Origin: Nitrosomonas aestuarii
GTDB taxonomy: Bacteria; Pseudomonadota; Gammaproteobacteria; Burkholderiales; Nitrosomonadaceae
Direction of reading: 5' to 3'
Assembly: GCF_003046585.1 (NCBI RefSeq)
Contig: NZ_QAAE01000021.1
Location: 1 to 50,256, forward strand
DNA length: 50,256 nt
The first letter of the stretch is position 1. Every line of letters begins with the position of its first letter. Shown piece by piece: positions 18,304 to 27,378 of the stretch. Under the pieces are notes generated by a model. That model did not search any database. It had not been told where the DNA came from and was given only the letters and a program-made list of their open reading frames with translations. Position numbers and translations under genes: made by a program.

Positions 18304-18778
18304 ATTATAAGCAATAAAGTCGTATCACGTTTCATCTGAAGGGTATGAATCAAACTTAAAATAAGGCGCACAAACAGACTCTTCGCAGGACTCCAGCTAT
18401 AAGCCTCCGGCTGTGCCGGATGTAATTTGACTGTTATATAGCCTTTTCTAGGCTTACACTGATACACCCTGATCATCGTACTGTTGGATTTTGCGGAGGA
18501 GTGATGATGACGCTAAGCCTATTATGCTGCAATTGGAATAACTGCGACATATTGCGCCATGTTTTTCTCTCAATACTGCAGCTTTAGCTGACGATTAACA
18601 TCGTTTATCTTTCGTTACAACAATGACTAATCATTACCGTCTTTTTAGGTGATCAGGCTAGTTTGTTCATTTTGTGTTGATGAGATACGCGCCGCTATTC
18701 AATGAACTCAAATTTAACAACACACTTCAATAAACTCGTACATAATAGCAGCAGTAACAATCATAATGGAGTACGATC
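18304..18778. other. Intergenic region with dispersed repeat, no gene
   Basis: Contains the most diverged copy of the dispersed repeat (18440-18547). The remainder is AT-rich, with a small hairpin around 18400-18420 (CCGGC...GCCGG). No coding signal. Confidence 0.55.
18440..18547 (+). repeat. Dispersed intergenic repeat, copy D (diverged)
   Basis: Matches the family at TTCTAGGCTTAC, CTGATCATCGTACTGTTGG and ATTTTGCGG, and resembles copy A at GCTGCAAT and GAATAACTGC. Confidence 0.5.
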
Positions 18779-18862
18779 ATGGCAAAAGGACAGCAACGAA
18801 AAAATAAGGAAGCAAAGAAACCTAAAAAAGAAACACCACCCAAAGCAACTGGCATATATTGA
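18779..18862 (+). CDS. Very short basic protein (27 residues)
   Basis: ATG at 18779 with TGGAG eight bases upstream encodes MAKGQQRKNKEAKKPKKE and nine more residues. Nearly half the residues are Lys or Arg. Short lysine-rich proteins beginning MAKGQ-R-NKE-KKPKK recur in many Proteobacteria, as far as I recall, so this is probably real. Function unknown; the charge suggests nucleic-acid binding. It has its own ribosome site and no operon partner. Confidence 0.65.
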   Translation: MAKGQQRKNKEAKKPKKETPPKATGIY

Positions 18863-18923
18863 TGCCGTTTGAAATTTGACCGGGTAACCCACTGCAGGTC
18901 TGAGCCTTTTGCTTTTGCTTTAG

Positions 18924-19220
18924 TCATCGGCAAGAGGCACCTTTCTCAGCTCCCTGCTTCCAAACTTCTAAATCCTTCGTGCACCCCGGCCCGCACCGGC
19001 CTGGATGTTGGAGTTCTTCGCGTGCACGTGCAAAATCCATAGTGTGTTTGATGGCCATTTCGGGACTGACCCATTGCACAGCATCGCAGGCAATAAGATG
19101 GCCAGCGCTGTAGTGACCGAGTTGGTCGAGTGTTTCGGCCTTATCGATTGGGGCTGTCGTGCTGCATCCGGCAACTACAGCTCCCAAAACTAATAGTTTG
19201 ATCCTTTTGATTATACTCAC
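18924..19220 (-). CDS. Small lipoprotein, function unknown
   Basis: Protein of 98 residues with an N-terminal KR-rich region, a hydrophobic stretch and lipobox VVAGC at about residue 19, so it is probably lipid-anchored. The mature part has four further cysteines (ACDAVQW, GRCGPGC, SCR), which could form two disulfides in the periplasm. It is monocistronic, about 70 bp downstream of glsA on the same strand. No family recognised beyond small lipoprotein. Confidence 0.75.
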   Translation of the reverse strand: MSIIKRIKLLVLGAVVAGCSTTAPIDKAETLDQLGHYSAGHLIACDAVQWVSPEMAIKHTMDFARAREELQHPGRCGPGCTKDLEVWKQGAEKGASCR

Positions 19221-19291
19221 CGCTAACTCCCAGATTAAATTATAAATTCTGCGTCTAGAAAAAAATACCTTGTTTACGAAATTGAAATATA

Positions 19292-20203
19292 TTAAAAAAC
19301 TGACATACCGGTTCGTGTCGCAAAGAGTTCCAGTGCTCTGATTCCCCGGATTGAATTTCCTCGTTCGTTGAGTTCAGGACTCCAGACAGCGATTGCGAGT
19401 TTCTTCGGAATGACTGCGACAATGCCGCCGCCAACGCCACTCTTTCCCGGCAAACCAACCAGATAAGCGAATGCCCCGGCTTCATCGTAGAAGCCACAAG
19501 TTAACATAATGGCATTAATTCTTTTGGCCTGAATTGCTGTTATAATCCGCTCGCCCGTTTTGGGGACGATGCCACCATTGGCCAGAAACAAGAAGGATTT
19601 TGCCAACCCAACGCAACTCATCTCTATTGAACATTGATGTGAATACGCATTGAGCACCTGTTCCACACCGTGGTTTATGTTCTGGTAGGCCTTCATAAAA
19701 TTGGCCAGGGCAAGATTGGTGTAACCAGTCTGTATCTCGGACTGCGCTACTTCTTCATTGTAGTTGATATCCAAACAACGCAGCTTTTCTACAAAGGCAA
19801 GCATTTCTTCGTTGGGGTGATCCAGGTGATCAAGCAAAATATCGGTAATAACAAGCGCACCAGCATTGATAAAAGGATTTCGCGGAATTCCTTTCTCGTA
19901 CTCCAGTTGAACAAGTGAGTTGAAAGGGTTTCCGGACGGCTCGACACCGACACGCTCCCAGACCTGATCGCCGACAATTCTTATTCCGAGCGCAAGGTTA
20001 AAAACTTTAGAAATGCTCTGGATCGAAAATCTTTCCGTTGCATCGCCTATTTTAAAACATTCGCCTTCCACAGTTTCGAGTGCGATTCCAAATTTTCGCC
20101 CATCAATTTTTGCCAGTTCCGGAATATAGTCCGCCACATGACCTTGTCCAAATAGCGGCTGAACTTCTGTATAAATTTCATCTAACAGCGCCTGATAATT
20201 CAT
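19292..20203 (-). CDS. glsA: Glutaminase
   Basis: Protein of 303 residues, the normal GlsA length. It hydrolyses L-glutamine to glutamate and ammonia in the cytosol. The serine-dependent beta-lactamase-like fold is shown by S63-I-S-K66 (SxxK) in FSIQSISKVF. Other conserved blocks are GNPFNS, PRNPFINAGA, LANGG and GKSGVGGGI near the C-terminus. A GAGAG lies before the ATG. It stands alone, with the small lipoprotein gene downstream. Confidence 0.96.
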   Translation of the reverse strand: MNYQALLDEIYTEVQPLFGQGHVADYIPELAKIDGRKFGIALETVEGECFKIGDATERFSIQSISKVFNLALGIRIVGDQVWERVGVEPSGNPFNSLVQLEYEKGIPRNPFINAGALVITDILLDHLDHPNEEMLAFVEKLRCLDINYNEEVAQSEIQTGYTNLALANFMKAYQNINHGVEQVLNAYSHQCSIEMSCVGLAKSFLFLANGGIVPKTGERIITAIQAKRINAIMLTCGFYDEAGAFAYLVGLPGKSGVGGGIVAVIPKKLAIAVWSPELNERGNSIRGIRALELFATRTGMSVF

Positions 20204-20814
20204 TCGTCTCTCAATAAACGTATTTTCGCATTAGGAATAAAAATGTAACAAGTGATGACTCGAGAGTCTGACGTATAGGAAAAATAAAATCCAGTATCAA
20301 CCTATCACCGAATGGCTTTCCATAATTCGATCCTGGAGTGCCTTTCAAAGCTGGTATAGAAGTAACCGTGTAATACCAATCTAACTTTAGATAGGCGAGA
20401 AATCATCCAATTCGTAGCCACACAGTCGACGGTCTATACTGCTGGTTGACCGCCGTTCATACAGGCGTGGGGCTTTCATCTATAAGCCGCAAACAACAGC
20501 GTTCATATGTGCTAGCAGCAGAACTTGAACAGCATATTGCATCAGGTCATGCGTCGAACCGCGTGCATGGGTCAACACCCAAAGCCGTGAAATCTCGACC
20601 TCTGTCAGTTTCCAGCTGAATAAACAAAGACCGAAAGACCGCTGCGGCCAATCATCATTCAAATGTTGAATAACAGTTCTGATTTTAATCGGATATTTAA
20701 AAAATATGATGCAGTTTGATCATCAATGGTTAAAGTGCCCGATAATTTATAAGGATTTCATTACTTTTGACCTTTGCAAATCAAATATCGGGTATCAGAA
20801 ATTTTTCGTCAGAT
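20204..20814. other. Intergenic region, no supported gene
   Basis: About 600 bp between glsA and the G8 protein gene. The part 20400-20660 has a minus-strand frame (LWVLTHARGSTHDLMQYAV) interrupted by stops, so it may be a relic, but I cannot name it. The rest is AT-rich. Confidence 0.5.
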
Positions 20815-23277
20815 TTACTGCAATTCATCAGAAAAATCAACCGGACATGTAAATCCGCGAATTTCAGAACGATATGTATCCTCGCATGTTGCAACCTTAC
20901 GCAGCATCGCAACCCTGTGCTGTTCCCAGCATTGCTGATTGGTCAAGCCGATTGTCGGGCAATTGTCATATGGATGTGCATCTTCGGCATTTAATGGGTA
21001 CTTTCTTTCTTCCATTACATAGCCGGGCGCTTGCTCATAAAAAAACATCTCAAAATTATCGCCCGGTTGTTTGTTATAATTCCAAACAAAAAAGCGTGAC
21101 AGACTGGTAGCCCTTGTCAGTGAAAACGTACGTTCCATCAGGGTGATTATGGCGGCAGGCGTTAATGACAGGTATTCATTTGCAGGTCCTGCGTTTTGAA
21201 CAAATTCCACATCTTTCAATAGCGTATACTTAGCCGCCATGATTGGGGAATGCTCTCTTACATTGACATAATTATGTAAATAACTATTATCAAAAAAGGT
21301 AACTTTCGCCGGCAACTCACCTAACTTCGGATCCTCAGGCTGCAGGAATGCAGGCAAATCGACGCCCAGATTAAAGCCCTCGACTCTGGTATTTTTAAAC
21401 ACCGTATGCCCGGATTGATAGTTGGGGTTTGTCAGATCGATACCCTTGTTAATCGAACCGAAGAAATTTTGATTAGAAACTGATTGATTACTGATAATCG
21501 TAATGTTGCTATAAAAAGCAGAAACATTTCGTTGAGAATATAATCCGGTTTGTTTAATATTCCAAAGCAAAGAATCACTGATGTTCCCGACGACACCTGC
21601 AAAACCAACCCATATACCGACACTGCTGGCGTATACTTCATTGTTTCTTGACACTCTGATTTCTGGCGCAAATGTATCTTGATAACGCGTCCATTGAGTC
21701 AAGTCGTCAATGTCAGCGCCTCTGAAATTCGGAACAAGGGGTTGATTAGCCCAGAAACCTTTTGATCGCGCATTATACATCACGCCCGCAAAAGCGGCAT
21801 TGGCGGCTACGTTGCCGGTTACATAATCATCGTTCCCTGTAAACCACAGTGCAGAACCTTCATAGCCAAAATCAGCGAATTTGAGAGGTCTGCCAGCCCC
21901 AGCCACGCCTCCATATGTTGGTTCGTAAATACTGGCTATGATAGTGCCTATTTTGACCACAAAATTATTGCTGAAAACGTTTTCTCTTTCATTTCCTTCT
22001 TCGGTGATGATGCCTGCGCCTTCAACATCATAGACCACGTTTCCATCCACCAGGCCAAAATGCGAATTATGCACGGCTATGCCCCACTTGGCGCCATTCT
22101 CAACCGAGTTACCAACAAGAATGAATTGATACCCATTGTTCGCCTCGTTTACCGGCCCCATAAGATGATGCATATGCACAGGGTAACGACCAATTTGGTT
22201 TATACCAACGTGGGTAACTGCGCCATCTTCAATCAATGTATTATCCAATGGCGCCGCCGTAGTTCTTCCCATGTCAACAAATGCCACGTATCTAACGTCT
22301 ACATTCGCTCGTTCAGTAAACATTACGTGGCCTCTGACACCATTGGGGTTTTCTGAACGGACTACAATGTTTCTAGTCAAATTGCCAATATGCGGCATAG
22401 CAAATATGTTGCCGCCAGTATCACGGCCACCCAGGTGGTCATACAGGAGTGGTTGAAATAAAGTTACAGTATTGTCAGAAATGTCAGCAATAATGAGTTC
22501 TTCTAGTTGAAGATCAATGGGCGTTACTGGTTCAATCTGCCATTTTCTGATCAGAGGGGTTTGTCTGGTATCTGGAAGTACAAGCTTATCTCCTACCGAC
22601 CAACCGGAAGGACTGGCCTCAAGCGTGAGTGTATTTTGTCCTGCCCTCGGTTCCTGCGCCAGCCTTACCCAGGCTGGCGTCATTCCTTTGCCGTGCATGT
22701 TGACTTCGCCAAAAGCGACGATACCGGTGCCAAATTGCTGGGGATCATAAATTCCCGTCACTGGATCAGGCGAGAAAACGGCAAGCGGACGATTTGCAAT
22801 AATTATTTCGGCTTTTGCATGCGGTGCCACAGGGTTGGACAATGTGCCAATATCTAATTTACCCTGTCGATATACTAGGATGGTTCCTACTTTGATTCTG
22901 GTATTTACACCGGTATCAAACGTTAATGTTCCCCTGATTCCCAAAGCAGCCAGTGAAGCATCACTCATGCCGTTATAGTGAACAGCGTGTCCTCGCTCTA
23001 CTTTAACAACGTCTTCAGCACCTGGTATACGGTTTTGCTGCCATGTGGCAGCATCGAACCAACTTCCGCTTTGTTTTGAAACTATTGTTGGCCTGGCCAC
23101 AAAATTGGGCACCACATCCTTAGCTGTTGTAATCACTGCGGATCCAGCTTGTAAAACTACTGGCAGATGCAAGTGCTTATCATCTGAACCCAACTCACTT
23201 TCTTGACTTCCACACACAACACTAGCGAAAATGAAGCAAAAAGTTACCGCAATCAGTATTCTGGCGCTTTTAATCAT
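20815..23277 (-). CDS. Secreted G8-domain / parallel beta-helix protein (CEMIP-like architecture)
   Basis: Protein of 820 residues with an AAGGAGC ribosome site and a signal peptide (about 1-22, ending VVCGS). Residues about 65-190 look like a G8 domain: SKQSGSWFDAATWQQNRIPG, VVKVERGHAVHYNG, then GTLTFDTGVNTRIKVG and GKLDIGT. After an FQPLLYDH linker come right-handed beta-helix repeats (about 310-650; ERANVDVRYVAFVDMGRT, PVHMHHLMG, NVVYDVEGAGI, NVFSNNFVV). The C-terminus has several cysteines. This is the order seen in animal CEMIP/TMEM2 and bacterial homologues acting on or binding extracellular carbohydrate. Substrate unknown. It stands alone. Confidence 0.85.
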   Translation of the reverse strand: MIKSARILIAVTFCFIFASVVCGSQESELGSDDKHLHLPVVLQAGSAVITTAKDVVPNFVARPTIVSKQSGSWFDAATWQQNRIPGAEDVVKVERGHAVHYNGMSDASLAALGIRGTLTFDTGVNTRIKVGTILVYRQGKLDIGTLSNPVAPHAKAEIIIANRPLAVFSPDPVTGIYDPQQFGTGIVAFGEVNMHGKGMTPAWVRLAQEPRAGQNTLTLEASPSGWSVGDKLVLPDTRQTPLIRKWQIEPVTPIDLQLEELIIADISDNTVTLFQPLLYDHLGGRDTGGNIFAMPHIGNLTRNIVVRSENPNGVRGHVMFTERANVDVRYVAFVDMGRTTAAPLDNTLIEDGAVTHVGINQIGRYPVHMHHLMGPVNEANNGYQFILVGNSVENGAKWGIAVHNSHFGLVDGNVVYDVEGAGIITEEGNERENVFSNNFVVKIGTIIASIYEPTYGGVAGAGRPLKFADFGYEGSALWFTGNDDYVTGNVAANAAFAGVMYNARSKGFWANQPLVPNFRGADIDDLTQWTRYQDTFAPEIRVSRNNEVYASSVGIWVGFAGVVGNISDSLLWNIKQTGLYSQRNVSAFYSNITIISNQSVSNQNFFGSINKGIDLTNPNYQSGHTVFKNTRVEGFNLGVDLPAFLQPEDPKLGELPAKVTFFDNSYLHNYVNVREHSPIMAAKYTLLKDVEFVQNAGPANEYLSLTPAAIITLMERTFSLTRATSLSRFFVWNYNKQPGDNFEMFFYEQAPGYVMEERKYPLNAEDAHPYDNCPTIGLTNQQCWEQHRVAMLRKVATCEDTYRSEIRGFTCPVDFSDELQ

Positions 23278-23740
23278 ATAAGTTGCTCCTTATAGATAAT
23301 AATTAAGCGTAAATCCCTTGTTTGGTGTACAGGCAGGATCCAGTCAGTTGTCCATGAAGGCAGTGTTCAAAAAACCATATTCGTTGGTATTGAATGGCAA
23401 CAATTCAGCATATTCAATCTTATTATGAAGTAAGATTTAAAATCCCAATAAGCACAAGGCTTCAAGCCCTATACCAAACATATCCATTTGTCAAATATTT
23501 CATTGATTTGCTTCTATTACAAACCTACTTAGCACCTAAGTCAATCAAAACTTCAATAAAAAACTTTTTAAAAATTGAGAATCAGTCATGGTAGCGTAAA
23601 GATTGGCTCACCCAAGGTTAACAGGTAACTATTACTTAAGAGAGTGGCGTGATAAAAAGACAATTAAGGTTTTATCGCCAACTGGAAGAGTCAGTTGATG
23701 CAACCTGACTCAAAAAAGTCTCTGGCAAAGCCAGACCAAT
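23278..23740. other. Intergenic region, no supported gene
   Basis: AT-rich stretch upstream of the G8 gene. A 66-codon plus-strand frame (23394-23594) has no ribosome site and no recognisable family. Confidence 0.5.
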
Positions 23741-24568
23741 TCATTCTGAATCAGATACTGCAGGCACCACAGCAAACCGTACATCACACTTAAGCAGCAT
23801 GGTCTTTCCACGCACTGTCAGATCTGAAGTAAAACGAAACTGCTGGGCTGCGTCAACTGGATAAGCTTTTAACCGGTAATGTGTTCCCCATGGTTCTTCC
23901 TTTACAATCACAATGATAGGTTTATCAATGTAAAGAAATGGGCTTGTCAGCGCCACATCTTCCAACAATTGCTTTACTCGGATCCCGTCATGCTGGGGAT
24001 GCAGATAAAAATCGGCCGCGCATTGAAGTCGTGCATCACCATTATTGGAATTAAAAATGGCCTGATTCCATAAGAGTGCATGTGGAATCAACACTCTGTC
24101 ATCGTCTGGTGTAACCACTTCGACCGTTCGCATGCCCACGTGACACACTTCACCATAAATATCTCCAACCCTGATCCAGTCACCATTGCGATAGTTTCGC
24201 TCCCCAATCGCCACGATACCGGCGATAAGACTGCTGACATAGTCCTTGAGTGCAAAACCCAGCGCAACTGCAACGGTCCCGAGTAAAGCCACCATATTTT
24301 GAATGGAAGGTTCAATCAGCAGCGGCACAATCACCACAAACGTTATCAGAATAATGGCCAAACGGATAAAAGGCACCATGACTAGCAAATTCAGCCGTTT
24401 TTTACCCTGAAGCCGGTTGCCAACCCAGGATAATGTCCGCTGAACGGCGACAATCAGTATGATAGCCGTAACAATGATCACCAGAAGCTCCAAACCAACA
24501 GTGGCATCTATTGTTTTAAAAATCTGCACTACTTGAGTTTCATCAGTCATATGATTGGGTCTCTTCAT
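23741..24568 (-). CDS. MscS-family mechanosensitive channel, small form
   Basis: Protein of 275 residues. Membrane segments are at about 24-45 and 65-85, and a pore-lining helix with VALLGTVAVALGFALKDYVSS lies at about 90-115. The beta domain (NYRNGDWIRVGDIYGEVCHVG, VLIPHALLWNQAI) and a mixed C-terminal domain follow. It opens under membrane tension to release solutes. It starts 8 bp after the stop of the upstream ATPase-like gene, so the two are co-transcribed and probably work together. The start may be ATG 24568 or the in-frame ATG at 24550. Confidence 0.9.
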   Translation of the reverse strand: MKRPNHMTDETQVVQIFKTIDATVGLELLVIIVTAIILIVAVQRTLSWVGNRLQGKKRLNLLVMVPFIRLAIILITFVVIVPLLIEPSIQNMVALLGTVAVALGFALKDYVSSLIAGIVAIGERNYRNGDWIRVGDIYGEVCHVGMRTVEVVTPDDDRVLIPHALLWNQAIFNSNNGDARLQCAADFYLHPQHDGIRVKQLLEDVALTSPFLYIDKPIIVIVKEEPWGTHYRLKAYPVDAAQQFRFTSDLTVRGKTMLLKCDVRFAVVPAVSDSE

Positions 24569-24576
24569 TCATCAAA

Positions 24577-25836
24577 TTAGAAGTCGTCAACCAGATAAGC
24601 GCGCCCGTGCAGCAAATTGCGTACAAACGAATATGCCAGCTCATGGATACTCCAACGATCATTCCGGTATTGTACAAACCCTATTCTTTGCAACCGCTGG
24701 AGCAGCATCATACACAAAGGATACGACAATGGCAGCAATTCTGACAGAACTGACCCAGGCAAGCCACCGTGAATCAACAATACATGTAAAAGGAGCGTAC
24801 TGTCCTCTTCCATACCAACCGGTAGCACAGGTTCCGGAAGTACCGAGGCAACCCAGACACTTTCCTCACTCAGTTCGTTCTTTTGCTCAGTTTCTTCTTG
24901 ATCGTTTGGTTTACGTGTATCTGTTTCAGCTTCGGAGCGCAAACACCTTCGCCAGTAGTGCAAAGCTATGCCAACATTACCGCGACAATGTGCGGCAAGC
25001 CGAGTGATCTCCGAATGCACCTGATCTGCGTCACTTGGCACGGTAAGTATATCTTCGCCATTTGCAGCACTGCGAAATCGAACTCGCTTGTCTGACCGCG
25101 AAGCCGTCATACCAGATAGAAGCTGAACCAACCGCAAACCATCGAAAGCCTGTAAGGTCAGGACATCTGCCTGAGATACCGGCCAGATACGCTGCAGAAA
25201 CGACCATGCCCAGCTGTCGCAACCGATCATACCCCTGCCAAATCGTCCACTGTCTATACGCTCAAACAATAACCGCACAAACTTCAATCCATCAGGATGA
25301 CGCAGAAAACAATGTTCCAGATTCGGCAGCACCCAGAGCTGACCGTTTTTCGGCCAGTCATCTAACCATGAAACTTTGCCGGCGAGGATTTGCTCACAGG
25401 AGGGGGAAGCTATCGTTATTGCCTGATGCCGTTCTCCCCATAACCGTACAGTTTGGGCATGATCGGTATAGGGCTGACCAATAATCCATTTGACAGACCT
25501 GCCTGAGTCATCAGTCGCCAACCAGTCAACCACAGACGCATTAAGCGCTTCTGATACGATGCGTAAATCCAGAAAAGGTACCAGATGTTCCAATCGAACG
25601 TGAGATAAACTGCGCAGATCAGACTCCTGTTTGACAAGCGTCTGCGATGATTCATCAACCCTTCTGAAGATCTGTTTGAAGGTCACCCATGCATTTGCCA
25701 TCGCACTGTGTGCAGGCAAACCAGGAATCTCGTAATCCGGTGGAGAAACGAATGTCCACACTCCATTCTCTTCCGACCCGAGTGTATCAGTTGTTTTTCC
25801 AGATTTAGAAATCGCGTGGAACCTATTCAAGCACAC
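24577..25836 (-). CDS. ATPase-like protein with degenerate P-loop, partner of MscS
   Basis: About 419 residues. The fold looks like an AAA/STAND ATPase: a strand-loop VKWIIGQPYTDHAQTVRLW where Walker A would be, LWVLPNLEHCFLRH where Walker B would be, a sensor-like MIGCDSWAW, HCRGNVGIALHYWRR like a helical lid, and a winged-helix end (LLLHVLLIHGGLPGS to WSIHELAYSFVR). The P-loop Lys-Ser/Thr is missing, so nucleotide hydrolysis is unlikely. The start is either GTG 25836 or TTG 25830; GGAGGA fits the TTG better. Its tight coupling to mscS suggests regulation of that channel. No named family from memory. Confidence 0.72.
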   Translation of the reverse strand: MCLNRFHAISKSGKTTDTLGSEENGVWTFVSPPDYEIPGLPAHSAMANAWVTFKQIFRRVDESSQTLVKQESDLRSLSHVRLEHLVPFLDLRIVSEALNASVVDWLATDDSGRSVKWIIGQPYTDHAQTVRLWGERHQAITIASPSCEQILAGKVSWLDDWPKNGQLWVLPNLEHCFLRHPDGLKFVRLLFERIDSGRFGRGMIGCDSWAWSFLQRIWPVSQADVLTLQAFDGLRLVQLLSGMTASRSDKRVRFRSAANGEDILTVPSDADQVHSEITRLAAHCRGNVGIALHYWRRCLRSEAETDTRKPNDQEETEQKNELSEESVWVASVLPEPVLPVGMEEDSTLLLHVLLIHGGLPGSVLSELLPLSYPLCMMLLQRLQRIGFVQYRNDRWSIHELAYSFVRNLLHGRAYLVDDF

Positions 25837-26375
25837 CTTCCTCCGTCAAGCATCAGCCAGAATCCAACAGTAACAATAAACCATTCACCCTGTTCAGGCT
25901 ACAAATATCTTATTTGGCTCTTATTGTCTGATCAGGTCTGGTAAAGAGTTTAGTGAGTGTCTCCTTGAATCGTGCTATGGTCGAAGGTGATATATGGAGA
26001 ATCAAGCTATCCAATCAGCTGAAAATGCTCGAGACATGAACACAGATATTATCATTGCAAATTTTTATCGGGATGTTCAAGTCTACGAAACTTGAAGATG
26101 CAGTAACAGCTGCATGCAAAGAAACCAATGAATCAGGGCGTGTTTACGTACTGGCCTGTTCTATTCATGGTTAACGTGCTGTAATTTTATATAATCTATA
26201 TTAGCTCTGGCAGTGGTACCATGATCTTCTGAACAACCTTATATCGCTACATTTTAGGATACTGTGCTGTTAAAGAAAACCCAGCAAACATTTCGCTCAG
26301 TTGACAATAATCTCAGGAATTTAGAAGATATACTGAAACTTTATAATTACTTGCTATGCATTAAAAAATTTCATC
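25837..26375. other. Intergenic region with a possible broken small gene
   Basis: About 540 bp between the MscS-partner gene and the DCC protein. A frame from ATG 25994 (AAGGTG upstream) stops after 33 codons. An overlapping frame from 26073 continues MFKSTKLEDAVTAACKE and ends SIHG at 26174. Together they may be one frameshifted small gene, but no family is recognised. Confidence 0.35.
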
Positions 26376-26747
26376 ATGAACGACAAATCAAAAATGAAGG
26401 TTTATTACAACTCTGCTTGTCCTGTTTGCAAGGCCGGAATAGAAGGTCAAATGGATAAGGATAATACCTGTGAGATTCAATGGAATGATGTACATAAAGA
26501 AAATCAGCTTGCCTCTGAGGTCGGCTCTGATCTTGAGTATGTAAGAGAGCGTTTGCACGTTGTCGATGAAAACGGGCAGTTGCAGATTGGTTTTGATGCA
26601 TTTCTCGCGATTTGGCGTAACTCACCGTCAGAAATCTGGAAATCAAAGATTTTTGGATTACCCATTATCAAACAATTGTGCCGTGTCAGTTACAATATAT
26701 TTGCAGCTATTCTCTACAAATGGAATAGAGCAAAAAAACATTGGTAG
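26376..26747 (+). CDS. DCC-family thiol-disulfide oxidoreductase (DUF393)
   Basis: Protein of 123 residues with the DUF393 pattern: a strand KVYYNSACPVCKAGI carrying the CPxC redox pair, later GFDAFLAIWRNSP and a hydrophobic GLPIIKQLCRVSYNIFAAILY end. The D of the usual DxxCPxC is replaced by Asn (YNSACPVC). It is a small thioredoxin-fold protein, probably cytosolic or membrane-associated. No Shine-Dalgarno is obvious; the start may be ATG 26376 or the ATG 18 bp downstream. It has no operon partner. Confidence 0.85.
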   Translation: MNDKSKMKVYYNSACPVCKAGIEGQMDKDNTCEIQWNDVHKENQLASEVGSDLEYVRERLHVVDENGQLQIGFDAFLAIWRNSPSEIWKSKIFGLPIIKQLCRVSYNIFAAILYKWNRAKKHW

Positions 26748-27378
26748 CAAATGGAAAATTACTCACTCACCAGCTGGACGGGTGTCATTACCATGGGAAA
26801 CTGGCGGACTAATTGTCATGTATATTAGCTCAAACTTAATCTGACAGATACACATTTTACCCGAGGGTGTTCAAACTTCTGTGTCACCTGCAAATTGCCT
26901 AACGGGCTTTCCCTGTTGAGCCACTTCAACCGGTAACCAATCAACACGGCTTTTGATTTCTGGAATTCTTCGATGCTTGTCAATCAGTATATGGGCCACG
27001 ATGTTCTACCCGTATTAATAGCGATTGGAACCCATCCCTTTACAGGCAATGAATACATTGCCCGGTGCTTCGGCCAAATTGAATAAGTCAACTTAGTACT
27101 GGATAAATGGATTCCCAACATGCCCCAGTGAGAGTTAACTTTTGTGTTGGCTATGTCACAATGAACTATTGAAAATGATTTGTAAAATCATATTTTTTAT
27201 TTGCAGTAAACTAGTTATATAACTTTTAGTTAACAAAAATCATTAATGATCAGAGTACTGGAAAATTCAACAACTAACTTATGCATCGCCTCTGTGTTGA
27301 CTAAAATTCCGATACCCTGATCAAAATCGGCAACCCTCACTTTTTCCAATAATCTGTCACATTAGATCGAAACTACAA
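26748..27378. other. Intergenic region with a coding relic
   Basis: Contains the minus-strand relic described at 26868-27095. The rest (27130-27370) is AT-rich without a supported gene. Confidence 0.5.
26868..27095 (-). pseudogene. Degenerate coding relic, related to 29666-29790
   Basis: The minus-strand frame reads GNVFIACKGMGSNRY, stop, then VAHILIDKHRRIPEIKSR and LPVEVAQQGKPVRQF. The last part matches LPIDVAQQAKSVRQT in the relic at 29666-29790, with about 70 bp of DNA similarity. Both look like remnants of the same protein family, perhaps from a mobile element. The family is not recognised. Confidence 0.45.
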
